Assembly: GCA_963971425.1 (NCBI GenBank)
Contig: OZ020519.1
Location: forward strand, 5,348,028 to 5,412,027
From: Bryoerythrophyllum caledonicum
Taxonomy: Eukaryota; Streptophyta; Bryopsida; Pottiales; Pottiaceae
DNA: 64,000 nucleotides
Direction of reading: 5' to 3'
Every line of letters starts with the position of its first letter. Position 1 is the stretch's first letter. Positions 12,701 through 23,391 of the stretch are shown piece by piece. The position numbers were made by a program, and so were the translations under genes. The notes beneath the pieces were generated by a model. It was not told the origin of the DNA. It saw only the letters and a list, made by a program, of their open reading frames with translations, and did not search any database.

Positions 12701-13848
12701 TCTTAAGCTGCAATAAGCTCCCGCTACACGAAGAAATTTTTTTAGTGTATTAGTATACTTTCCCAAAAAAATTCAATAACATTGTATATAGGTATTCTGG
12801 GGCATAGATAATAGCATAGAGTACACAATGTTGGACCAAATTTAATCCCAACGTAGCTCATAAAGTAACTTCAAGAATAAATCGAAGGTGATATGGTACC
12901 ACTTTTTGGTGCCCTTTCTAGCCCACTCGGCCACACTAGCATCGTGATCCTCCTCACTAATCAGACCCTTGAGCTGATCGAAGTCCAACAATCCAAAATA
13001 TTGAACTCTCTTCACATCATGTGACAGTTGTTGTGTCACATGGTCGGAGTCTTTTTGTCTGAGTGACAATGTTCATGAACTTTAAAGTCATGCGAGAATA
13101 ACAATAAAAATACAAATCTGTTGAAAAAACCAAACCAAAAAAGGAAATAAAGAAAAGAACTCACTTGTTCAAGTCCGTCATGGCGTTTAGTAATATATGG
13201 CGGTTCACCAATGTAGGCTCTAATAAAACTATCCAAACCGGAACATGAAAGGCAGAATCGTTTCTATGCATGGTGGATATGACATCCATCCATGCAAGAT
13301 GGCGGTGGTTGACATCCCACATAAAAAAGTAACGATCACAAAGGCATTGTAACTCTGGCCTACTCGCAATCAAAGCTTCGAACTTCTGGTCCTCCGCCCT
13401 CCAAAGGTCTGACCATTCCTCACGCTCCTCAGGCAGAACTTCCCGTTCGACCATGGAAAAGTCCTTCAATGCGACATAAAAACATGCAGATCCTGGGCGG
13501 TAGCCTTTGACAAACTTGCTCTTCAGCTTTTCTATGTCCGGCTTCACTGGAATACGGCGTACGCACCTCTGTCATTGGCACCATTCGGCAGAGTGGGATG
13601 TGCAACTCCTCAATAGCCGGATAATGAGACTTCTGGAGCACATCGTAGGAAGTCCCACGAATGGACTTCCTCAATGAAAGCTTTGTTGTGTCCAAACCGG
13701 GATCCACCCCCATCACCGGTATAACTTGCAGGACTAAACTCGAATCAGCATTCGGCGATCTCGAAGCCTCTGGAGCCGAAGTTGTGTCCTCACTAGGCAT
13801 CCCCAAGTCCTCAATTGGCGTGACCTTGTCTCCGTGCAGTGACTCCAT
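9782..13848 (-). pseudogene. MULE cargo: ParB-like plus permuted N4/N6 DNA-methylase-like protein, decayed
   Basis: Multi-exon minus-strand gene. The N-terminal part (from an ATG at 13848) includes YRPGSACFYVALKDFS and RYFFMWDVNHRHLAWMDV, like the DGNHR motif of ParB/sulfiredoxin folds. A splice at about 13162/13059 joins LNK to QKDSDHVTQQL in frame. Later exons are near 12715-12512 (IRSYRDTLVTGVGAD), 12410-12190 (RFKGRWMRWWNLSKEGRDEF) and 12113-11870. One long exon (about 11150-10471) reads ADMFIFDVPEDL (motif-IV position), DGGAIIVFYPDSKF, then NLLEALIDLCTKEDEIVMDL and TASTG. After an intron it continues GASIKACKALKRHILALEAS. This is the IV-then-X-I order of permuted amino-methyltransferases. 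The tail is acidic (9782-9880). At least five in-frame stops and two frame changes make it a pseudogene. The methylase reading rests on motifs by eye; DVPE replaces DPPY/W, so catalysis is doubtful even ancestrally. Confidence 0.65.
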
Positions 13849-14213
13849 CTGATGACATCTTGTGTAAATCACAAGGATTTACAAACAACAGCATGAAAGA
13901 AGTGCTTCTCTTAACTCAAGCAATAAAATCAAATGCAACAAAATATGAAGGAAGCAGCAGCACACAAGATGTAAGGAGCATGATATGACTAAAACTGAGC
14001 ATGAAAGAAACCTTATCGCACATCGAGATGTTTAAAATGAATCCAGCTTGTTAGAACAAGTTCCACAATGCAGAATCGAAATAAATAATTCAGAAATAAA
14101 TGGATTCCAAAATATGAATGAACTGAACGAGTAACTATAAGAAGCTTTAACTTCGATGAAGGTGTTACCAGTAAACAAAACAAAATGAAACAAAAATCAG
14201 CTGTGCATACAGT

Positions 14214-15035
14214 CCGAGGGACCCGATCCTACCTTCAACTTAGGTTTTTTTTTTAACATCAATCTATCTAATCTGAACTCTCACTACAACAATCGCAAAC
14301 CTAATCTAGAGATGAAGTGAAATGGACCTAGAACACATCCGAGCAATACTGAACTAAGAATCCAAAAACCACAGACTGATAGAAGCTCAAGCACAAAATA
14401 CAACAAGTACCTTTTGCAATGTTCAAGGTGTAAGCCAAAAACAAAACAAAAAAAGATCACAAATCAGCACTTCTCACAATTCTCGGATCCGAGGGACCCG
14501 AGTTTACCTCCAAGTTCGGTTTTTTTTTCTTATCTATCTAGTATCTTAACTATACTCTGATTAATGTAATCGCAAACCTAATCTAGAGATTAAGTGAAAT
14601 AAACCTAGATCACATCCCAGCAATACTGAACTAAGAATCCAAAAATCACAGACTGATGAAAAGCTCAAGAATGAAACACAACAAGTACCTTGTGCAACGT
14701 TCAAGGTGTAAGCCAAAAACAAAACAAAAAAGATCACAAATCAGCACTCCTCACAGTACCTCGGATCCGAGGGACCCGAGTCTTCCTCTAAGTTCGGTTT
14801 TTTTTCTTATCTATCTATCATAACTATACTCTAATTAATGTAATCGCAAACCTTATCTAGAGATGAAGTGAAATAAACCTAGATCACATCCCAGCTATAC
14901 TGAACTAAGAATCCAAAAATCACAGACTGATGGAAAGCTCAAGCACGAAACACATCAAGTAGCTTAAACGTGTCAGAAGGTATAACCAAGAACCAACAAA
15001 AAATCCACAATCCAGTGCACACAGTCCCTTGGGTT
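14214..15035. repeat. Tandem repeat, three copies of about 275 bp, inside the MULE
   Basis: Units start at CCGAGGGACCCG at 14214, 14489 and 14767; a fourth partial start (TTCGAGGGAC) lies at about 15035. Each unit contains an oligo-T run, AACCTAATCTAGAGAT, CTGAACTAAGAATCCAAAAA and TTCAAGGTGTAAGCCAAAAA. The stretch lies in what would be the 5' intron or leader of the minus-strand cargo gene. Confidence 0.85.
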
Positions 15036-15170
15036 CGAGGGACAAGAGGCTCTATTCGAATCTGGAATCCATTCTTTTGATAAGAAGAGGAAGCATCGTC
15101 ATCCATTCCAAGAAGATGCATAACAGGGTTCATTTCCGAGTAGAGTGTGTACTCACCATGATAGCGAGCC

Positions 15171-15541
15171 CGTTCTTGTCGGCTTCGACAGCCTCTGCTC
15201 CAAAGCTCTTGAACCCAACTTTGGCTCAGCTCTCAGAAGCGCCATCTTGATTAAGTCTCAACGCATTTAGGGTTTACTAAATTCTATGAACTATGCTCAC
15301 AAGATCAAGGTTTATAAGAACGGAAATTCTGAAATGGGTGTTGGGTAAATTGCTACGGACTTGTGATCAGACGTCGAATACAAGTATCGAACTTTGAAAG
15401 CGGACACAGGACTTAGCTTTCTCAATTTTGAAGTGGAACGTTTGAGTTGAAAAAGTCTTGAACTTACCTCTCTAGCTTGTGGCTGCAGCTCCACGTCGTC
15501 GTGCGTCTCCACTCCCTTCACCGTTCTCACGACCTCTTGCC
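15171..15541 (-). other. Possible 5' exons of the MULE cargo gene
   Basis: Two minus-strand stretches end in good splice donors. One ends at about 15470 (GCTAGAGAG followed by GTAAGT) and is preceded by a CTCTTGCAG acceptor; it encodes ETHDDVELQPQARE. The other ends at about 15171 (ATCATG followed by GTGAGT) and encodes FGAEAVEADKNGLAIM. The phases between them do not resolve, so their place in the gene is uncertain. Confidence 0.35.
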
Positions 15542-16002
15542 TGCAAGAGAAACGGATTCATTTTTATGCATATCAGGGTTCAGCAAATCCACCTTTCATT
15601 TAACCTAATGTCCATGGACGACTCTTAAATGCGATGCTATGGCAAAAACTATAGCTGAAATAGTTTACCACACCAGAAGTACACTTCAGCCGCCACTTGA
15701 AAGTTGACAAACTACATGGTATGTAAAGTTAATGTTTAGTGACGCCACACAATAGCAACGGCTTGTGCTCGAGTTGAATTCAAAAATGATTTTTCCCCTT
15801 AGCATGTAGAGATGATCCAGATGCCTTATAACTCGCGAATATTGAATCGGTCAATCTCCTCACAAATTAAAAAATGATTCTTGAAACCTAATAGCCTAGG
15901 AAGCATAACGCACAATATAGTTGGAGATGCATTGAGCTAATTAGGAAACCGAAATTACGATGCATATTGTAAATCGTTCTGATGATATCGTATCTGTGTC
16001 AT

Positions 16003-16612
16003 TTAGGCCTGCTCCGCACTCAACAGTATTGGCCCAGTTTCCCCAGCGCTTCCTCGATCGTTCCTTGGTCGACCATTGGTTGCCGTAGACGAGGACCTAT
16101 TCCTATTCCTTGTGGATCGTGATGAATTTACTTGGCTCCTAGGATCCATACTTGAGTCCATGCTTTGACAGTCATTGTCGTCAACAACACCGTTTGCACC
16201 CTTACCCCCATACATTGAGCTTACTGAGGCATTAGGTCCCCTGAAATCACTCATCATAATATCTTGTATAGACTCTTGTTCCCCCCTTTCTCTATGCAGT
16301 TGCATCACATAGCTGTACGACTACACAGTACGAATTAAAGTATGACCAATATAGGATTGCACTATTGAAAACTAACTAACCATATGAAAATGAAGCACTT
16401 ACTTCGACAGTATTGTGTGGCACCTCTTCTGCTTGAAGTATACTTGACAAGTTCCTAAATCGCACGGACCCCTCAGATGATAAGTCCTCACGACTCTCCT
16501 CTGAAACCAAGGCCTTGTGTTGTTGTTGCTGCGTTGGGGACCTACTGGGCTTTGGATTTGAGTCGTGTGTTGTTCTTCTCTTCCGGTTACCCTTGCTTGT
16601 CATCCTCTGCAA
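16003..16612 (-). CDS. Small two-exon Ser/Asn/Arg-rich protein inside the MULE
   Basis: Exon 1 is 16612-16403 and exon 2 is 16320-16003. The intron has GTCGAA followed by GTAAGTGC at the donor and GTGTAG at the acceptor, and joins in phase 0 to give 175 residues. The N-terminus is basic (MQRMTSKGNRKRRTTHDS), with a Gln run (QQQQHK) and an acidic Ser stretch. Exon 2 holds GERGEQESIQD-like acidic and SRSTRNRNRSSST basic segments. No family was recognised. It lies between the divergent cargo and transposase genes, the usual place for a MULE accessory gene (compare mudrB of MuDR), and it is the only internal gene without a stop in this copy. A disordered DNA- or RNA-binding protein is possible; its function is unknown. 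Confidence 0.5.
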
Positions 16613-17498
16613 GTCGTCCTAGTTGCGTTACATTGAACATTTTCACCAGGGTAGGGCTGCTATGATATGGCAAGACATCGTTGAACCATAATTACCCATA
16701 CTTAGTTCTATGTTACTATTTCAAGCAGTTGCCAACGGTATGGCCCATAATCCGCATCTACTTTATCAATTGTGGTCAGCCTTAATTTGAATTTCAAAAA
16801 CAAAGTTAGTCGTGGCTATAGCATTTCTATTATTTGCTTCTGCAGTCACAAGCAGTCCACTTTTTTGGATTTATCATTCATCTAAAGTGAATAACGACAA
16901 CACCGGGGAATAATTAACTTTAAGCAGACTTAGTGGCTTAGCAGATACAACTAGTGCTTATCTATTTGTAAATTGCTTACTCAGATCATGACCTCTAGAT
17001 TTGAATCAGAACTTTGTCGTGTTTAAAAGAGGTGTGTCAGATTGTGTGCAAGTGGTACTGGTAGACTAAGAATGCATTATACCATCGTAAAGAGAAACTG
17101 CGTGCTATGCGATTCTAGCAGTAAACAAAGTATTTTACTCTCTTTCAATTAGTCATCTCTCATCACTCTTCTCATTGGCTATTTGATGTAATTTTAGTTA
17201 AAAACGAGTGAATATATAGCATATCAACTGTATGGTATACTCCGCCTTAGTAGGATCAACCTATTAATTTCTTTCCTTAATTTGAAATCTTTTCCATAAA
17301 GATTGAGGCGCCGTCAAGGAGCATGCATGGGCATTTGACAGAAGGCATTAAATATTTTCGCCAATTATGAGCACGATGCGTTTCCGTAATTGGACGTCTC
17401 CACTGAGATGTTTAGGCAAGCAGTTGATTTCTTCAATATACAACCGCCATCGTAGACAACACACATTCCATATCCTATGTTGTGGAGAGCTCTTGACT
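16613..17498. other. Intergenic spacer between divergent MULE genes
   Basis: A+T-rich, about 0.9 kb, with no clear coding. It separates the minus-strand small gene from the plus-strand transposase and probably holds a two-way promoter region. Confidence 0.45.
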
Positions 17499-20400
17499 AT
17501 GGCATCACTCTCATCTCAGTATGGTGGTGTTCCGCTTGTCGTGTCCGTTGGTGAAAATGGCACTGTTAATGTCCCGGAGGCAGTCCTCAATAGTCGCTTT
17601 GGGTTTAGACTTGGAACCGTTCATGTTGAATAAGAGGTGTTTGATAGCTCAGGAGTATTAGAACATTCTATATACCAAGTGAAAGATCGAGACGATTTAG
17701 GCTTTGTGTGGAATCTGTGTCGTGGTTCTTTTACAGTATATGGTGTTAGGGATACTCAAACGTCCGCTAATGCGTCGTGTGCCGTGATGATCCTTCCTAC
17801 CGATTCCGGTGAGACAATACTCGTGCCCGGTTTGGGCACACGGTCTAACCCAAGTGTGCAGCTTCTAAGTGACACAGGCGAGGACCTCTCTTATGTGAAT
17901 TTGGGGGAATCATCATACACCTTTAAGTCACATGACTCTATCTGTCCTAATGCGTCTATCCATACCCCAAGTAGGTCGCACATGTCTCCGTCTCTTTCCT
18001 TTAGAAAACCACATGTCCATCCGAAATCAAAAAGTATCCGCAGTATCATTCCATATGTTTGTAGGACCTGTTCTAGAAAGGGATCCCGTTCTGAGTTGAC
18101 ACACGTGGATTTTGACAGCATTTAGGTTTCACGTGTGAAGTATTTGCCTTCGTCTTACAACGGAGACGTGTTGTTTAAGTTGCCTCCACTTCCAGAAGGC
18201 ATACCAACTCAATTTGGAGGAGGACTGGATGGTATGAGCAAGCAACACGATGGTCACACATGGTGCAGGACAATGACTACGAATATCATGAATGATTTTG
18301 GTCTGACATACCGAAAGTCATCTTGTACTGGCCATCTTCAATGTCCTAACCTTCATTGTGACTATAAATGCAGGAATAAAGGTCGCACTAATCAAACGGA
18401 GTGGAGTGGACTTGCCATTTCCCCCTGGCCTCTCAATGGCGCTCCGCACCTTAAATCAACCTTGGCTTGTAAGGTTTGTCAAACCCCGCCTATTTGTCCA
18501 GCTCTCTGTCATGCACGTATTTATTATGTGACGTGTACCGATGCGGAGCGCACCCGACTTGCCATTCATCTTGGTATTCACCAGCATCCCATCTCAAATG
18601 GAGTTGACCAAACCGCAATGGACGTGATGCATAAGTGCATTGCGAAAGAAATCGAGCGCACATCCGATGCCACTAATTCTACAATCATTATGGCTGCCAG
18701 TAAGAATTACCTTTCCAATTACTTGATCCGTCCCGGATCGGGATCATCAAACCTTGAAGAAGCATCCATGGATGCTGTCTTGGATCACTTCCACACTCTA
18801 TCATCCCCTAACATAAGGAATTTGGTGTCGACATGCAAGCGCTTCTACAGTGGTGGAAAGGGTGTCATGGACAACATCATGGAGCTAAAGGAGTCATCAA
18901 AGTTTGTCTTCATCCATGAGAACAAGTTCCGGGGCCAATCTAAAGGTAAGGTATTTGTATTTAAAATGTCTGTTGATCGTCTTGGTAGCGGTGTTGATCT
19001 TGTTTGGCGGATGCAACCTAGTGGAGATCTCCAAGATTGTTGGTTGATATTTGATCACGTAAAGCGGGTTAAAGACTGGACTACCATGGCATGTCATGTA
19101 TACAATAGTAAGTATTGTAAAGTTATGACGATAGCTATGTGTGATATGCAATCGGAGGATGCTCAAGCACAACAGTTGTTTTGGGAGAACCTGAATGATA
19201 CGATGTTGAATCACGGAGTAGAGAACACGAACTTCAAAGGGTTCATGGCTGATAGTGCCGGAGCGAATTGGCACTCTATTCGGCGAGCGTATGGCAATGG
19301 CGACAAGGACGTCCCGATCGAAAACAAAGAACGGACTTGTTTATTCCATTGGACCAAATGCCTTCAACGAGCCACCACAAAGAGCATTCTACCAGCATTC
19401 CAAGATCAACACATTGCACTTTGCAGGATTTGGAAGAACGCGAGATTACAAGAAGAGGCTGAAGCACAATACAACGTCATTCATGGATGGTGGATTTCAT
19501 CTGGAGCCAGTACCGAAAGCGGGCGTCGTGCGCTAGAAGACTGGATGGCTTTTTGGCATTTCCGATATAGACAATGGGGTGGAGCAATGCAACTAGTAAG
19601 TTCTCGCAATGGTGTTTATAAATATTCAAATTGTTGAAAAGTTATATGTGAACGATGTACTGACCATTGTTGTATGATATCACGACCTCACACTCGACGA
19701 GCGAGCTGACATGCCATCATGTAATCTTGCGGAGACAGTCCACAACCGCTGGCTTCAATAGTCCGGGAATACCATGACATGTTTATATGCGGCTATCGTA
19801 GATGACCTAATTCGGGCTTTCATGCAAATCACTTCGTACCGAGCATGGATCAATGGTGGGACCTCCGGAAAAGGTCCAGACAAAGATACACTTCCATTAA
19901 GACCTGCCCAACGTTCTGGTGATCCAAGACTCATTGCAGAAGCTGTGCAGAGTTTTCTGGGGGCAGAGGATCTCTTGACAAAGACGGGCGGGCTCGAAGG
20001 CGCGGAGATTTTTGGGTCTACCAAACGGAAACTTGACATGCCACCCGGGTCTAGCAACGACTCCCCCGTTCCGATACGGTGAACTATTTGATTCCACGAG
20101 ATGGCAGAAGGGTGACTCGAGCGCGGATCGAAGAGGTCATTAATGAACAAGGTTCCGGGGTCCGTCACACAATGGCAGTATTGGAATCGGAGTGTGATCC
20201 GTCAAAGTGGCACATTGGTCGACTTCCGAAGACCTCCCACCAAAAGTGCCAGGCATTGCAAGCTCACACCGGTGAGAGGTGTGACGCTAGAGTTGGGCGT
20301 GGAAGTAAGGGAACACCTGTCCCAACATTTATTGGCAAGAAGAAGGAATTCAGGTCGCCCCGAAACACTTGTGTCGAGTTCTGGTTTTGTGCTAATGATA

Positions 20401-21050
20401 TTAGCCGATGCATGATGGGTTTGAAGAAACTGTTTGTAGTGGACTGGCCATCAGTCCCAATGACATGGCCAGTGAAGCTTGGCACGAACCTAACGATGCA
20501 AGAAGTTTTATCGTTAGAAGAAGCAGGTTTCCAGTTAGAGCAACATGGTGCTTTGTCGCCTCGTAGACAATTTCAAGTAACTTTGAACATGCCTCTTCCG
20601 CGATCGAACTTCCCGCTTCCAGAGAATCCGGACTCGTACCATACTTTCGGCAACGGCTACCAGATTCGCCAAAGTTCATATGTGTCTTCCGTTGAGCACC
20701 GAAACAAGTGGTCAAGCGCAGCTCTTATGAAGAATTACTACGTTACGAATGCCACCGCAATGCCGTATCCGGGATTTGGATGCGTTATCACTTTTCTCAC
20801 GGAGAAGGAGAAGTCTTATTGCATAACCTTCACAGACTACCCGGCGTGTACATGTCCAGATTTTGTGAAGATGTCAGTGTAGGCATTGGGGAAGAAAGGG
20901 CAATGGAAGTACTGCAAGCATGTGTACTACATCCTACGCTATTTATGTAAGATGGACTACAAGGAGGACTTATTCATGCATGCCCCAAGCTATAGTTTTA
21001 ACGAGGTCATGCGCATTCTAGAGCTTGCTAATGTTGCCGAGCAAGCATGA
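17499..21050 (+). pseudogene. Mutator-like (MULE) transposase with C-terminal SWIM zinc finger, decayed
   Basis: One main frame starts at ATG 17499. The longest uninterrupted part is 18135-19637 (500 residues). It holds Cys-rich motifs (CPNLHCDYKC, CKVCQTPPICPALC) like a FLYWCH/WRKY-type DNA-binding part. Next comes the MULE core: WLIFDHVKRVKDW (first Asp), GFMADSAGANW (second Asp), CLFHWTKCLQR (the CxxHW of MULEs) and a Glu-rich helix. A likely intron (19596-19701; CTA followed by GTAAGT, then ACGAG) leads to NLAETVHNRWLQ. The SWIM finger follows at about 20842-20935 (CTCPDF, then KYCKHVYYIL). In-frame stops lie at 17631, 18123, 19759 and 20880, and there is a frame change near 20080. The role would be cut-and-paste transposition of the 12.2-kb element. 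The exact DDE triad is not certain by eye. Confidence 0.8.
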
Positions 21051-21167
21051 ATCTCGCAATGAAGTATCTTCTAAATAGTATTTGTATTTTCCGGTAGCTC
21101 GTATTTGAACATGTGAAATTGGTTTTGCTTGTCACGTGTATGGCTCACATGACAAGATAGCGTTGCT

Positions 21168-21385
21168 GGGATGAAAATGAACCATTTTTTGTACTTCAAA
21201 CACTATATCTTTCAATTTCTGTGGTCAAAGTTGATGAAATTTTGTGAGTATATTATTGATAAAGGGTTAAATGAGATACTTTGGTTAAAACAAGAATTAC
21301 TATTTAGTTCCCTTCCTTACTCATTGTGTTAAATTAATAGTTTTGAAGTGTTTTTGGTGTGAAATTGTCAAGGAAATTTAGAGGT
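21168..21385 (+). repeat. TTAA-family long repeat, right part after the MULE
   Basis: This continues the copy broken at 9000: GGGATGAAAATGAACCATTT, ACTTCAAACACTATATC, then GTCAAGGAAATTTAGAGG and TTAA at 21386-21389. The end corresponds to GGTCCTTTAGGGG-TTAA of the better copy at 38812-39621. Confidence 0.75.
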
Positions 21386-21481
21386 TTAATTAAAGGGTAA
21401 AAAGAAGCTCACCAAGCAGGTACAATAATAAAGACCCGTTGTTAGGAAAGCCAAAGACATCATCTTTGAATACACTATTAA

Positions 21482-21716
21482 CCTTTTAAGGTCTACGAGC
21501 TCACAAGGCCTGAAAAGAATCTATGAGTATAATAAACCATGTAGAACATCATCTATACAGAAGGTACATTTCATCACAATTGGTATTTGGAGAGTATTCA
21601 TGTAATGTGTGCAAATCTGAACTTCACATTTCACAACCTAATTCCTCATGGATTTCATGCAAATTAAGTTTCAAGACCTCGAAAGTTCCATTTAGGGTGT
21701 CTTGGGCACTAAAGGG
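21482..21716 (+). repeat. TTAA-flanked MITE (subfamily B)
   Basis: The left end is TTAA-CCTTTTAAGG and the right end GCACTAAAGGG-TTAA (TTAA at 21478-21481 and 21717-21720). The body shares AACATCATCTATACAGAAGG and TACATTTCATCACAA with copies at 30611, 32265 and 40430. Confidence 0.7.
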
Positions 21717-21876
21717 TTAAAGGTTGTTGCATCTTCAATATATCCCTTGGAAAGTTGAGGGTCAAGGTTGGATCCAGGGGATGCATTGAGGATGCTCTTA
21801 GAGCATGGCCACCGCTCCTCCCTGTAAGCAAACGCACATGCAACCAGACGGAGCTCCTATCTGGACACAACGTCAA

Positions 21877-22215
21877 ATGGTGGGCCCCACCTAATGTGAA
21901 ATTTTGTTTTCTTACATTTTCAAAGTCACACATTAGGAACACTATGGAACGACCGTGCCCACTTGGGAACTCGCTTAGAAACGCACTTGGGAAGATTGGG
22001 GACACATGAGAACGATGGAGAAGACACTAGGAACGGATAAGCTACAAATATGATAATAATTGTAAAGTCGAAGAAGGGTAAACAAATGGTTTGGTTCGTA
22101 ACCAAACTAGTTTTCACCTCAACCGGATATGGGTGTGAGACACCAAACCTGGCCTTGTAGGAGCCGGATTTGGTACCTCATAACACCGTATGGCGCTCAT
22201 GTGCATATTCTTTGT
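21877..22215 (+). repeat. Dispersed repeat, copy 1 (GTGGGCCCCAC family)
   Basis: Starts GTGGGCCCCACCTAATG and shares AAGGGTAAACAAATGGTTTGG, a run of ACTTGGGAAC-like phrases, and CCTCATAACACCGTATGGC followed by CATGTGCAT with the copy at 22558-22900. It is non-coding and of unknown class. Confidence 0.55.
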
Positions 22216-22557
22216 GCGGGGCACAAAGAAGGAAGGAGCGGTGGGCCGGTTGGTGGCCATGTCTGACTTTTTGTGGCAGTTGCCCCACCGCATCCTCTCC
22301 ATAAGAACCCGCCTTGATTTGCTCTTGATTGCTCATATGTTGTTGCTCCTGCGTGCAAGCATATTTAGACCAAACCATGTTGACCAAACATATACCGTCC
22401 TCAAAAATTCCCACACCATAGTTGTGTGAAATCACAAGTGTTTAGAGGGACTCCAAATTTGAAGTAATGAATATTGTCTGCGGTGGGGTGTATTGTGGAG
22501 CATATCATAAGCTCATGTACATGTGTGCGGATGAGCCTGTATTGGGGCCCCAACGAT

Positions 22558-22900
22558 TGGTAGTGGGCCCCACGAAACAAAAGGTAAATTCAGATAAAAT
22601 TTTAAAAGCATAAGTCGGTTCTCAATGTAAAAGCGTTGGGAGCTCTTTGGGAATTGAGGGAACACGTTGGAACCGATGGGAAACGTTGAAGAACACATTA
22701 TGGAACTCCGGGGAACAACATGGGAACTTGTTGGGAACATTGTGGGAACGTTGTGGTAATAATATGGTTAAAAGGGTAAATATATGGTTTGGTTAATATC
22801 AGATTTGCCATGAAACTGGTGTGGCAATGAGGAGCCCAACCCGGACTTTTGGGGACCATATCTGGGAGATGAAGCCTCATAAGGCCATCATGTGCATCTA
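22558..22900 (+). repeat. Dispersed repeat, copy 2 (GTGGGCCCCAC family)
   Basis: Second copy of the repeat at 21877-22215. It contains GTGGGCCCCACGAAAC, many GGGAAC-type phrases (for example TTGGGAACATTGTGGGAACG), AAGGGTAAATATATGGTTTG and CCTCATAAGGCC followed by CATGTGCAT. Confidence 0.55.
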
Positions 22901-23391
22901 CTTCCTCTTGCCGAACCTATTGGCGTGGTCATTGGCGCATGCAGTGGACATGCTCTTATGCACAAATATCTGGTGCAAATGACTCAAATTCTCAAAAGCG
23001 AGAAGAAGAAAATGGAAGGAGAGGCAAGCCTACATCATGAGTGGCCCAAGCAAGATAAGGTCCCCGTGCTACGGACAATCAAGCGGTTCGGCGTCGCGGC
23101 ACCGCCGCGTGACTGACGACAAAAATGCTGTGCGTTAAGACCCGAGGGCCCGACAAGCGCAGCGCACACCCCGAGGAAAAGCAGCCAATGCCGCGACCCA
23201 GCCGCGATTGCGGCATCCCCGGAGCACATGCGCTGAGACTACTCCCCAACATCACGACTCGTTCCGGAGGAACAACCAATTGACAATCACACAAGCAGGA
23301 GCAGGCCGTGGAAGCAGTCCTTACACTCACAGCACGGGTTCCACCCAATTATGCAAGTGCTTCGAGGTTGAACAGCGTTGGTGGGTGCACC

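Larger units (their letters stand above)
9001..21167. mobile_element. Giant Mutator-like element (12.2 kb) with cargo genes
   Basis: The ends are set by a split repeat. The left flank stops and the right flank resumes at the same 11-bp GGGATGAAAAT (8990-9000 and 21168-21178), within the usual 8-11 bp range of MULE target duplications. Short imperfect inverted repeats sit at the ends: left AATGCTATCTTGT then CAGTGAGC; right, reverse-complemented, AACGCTATCTTGT then ATGTGAGC. The element contains a MULE transposase with SWIM finger (+, 17499-21050), a small two-exon gene (-, 16003-16612), a ParB-like/DNA-methylase-like cargo gene (-, 9782 to at least 13848), and a 275-bp tandem repeat (14214-15035). 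In-frame stops in the transposase and cargo show this copy is inactive. Confidence 0.85.
21721..23391. other. Intergenic region upstream of AK-HSDH
   Basis: No gene seen. It holds a pair of related repeats (21877-22215, 22558-22900) and, from about 23000, G+C-richer DNA leading to the AK-HSDH start. Confidence 0.5.
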
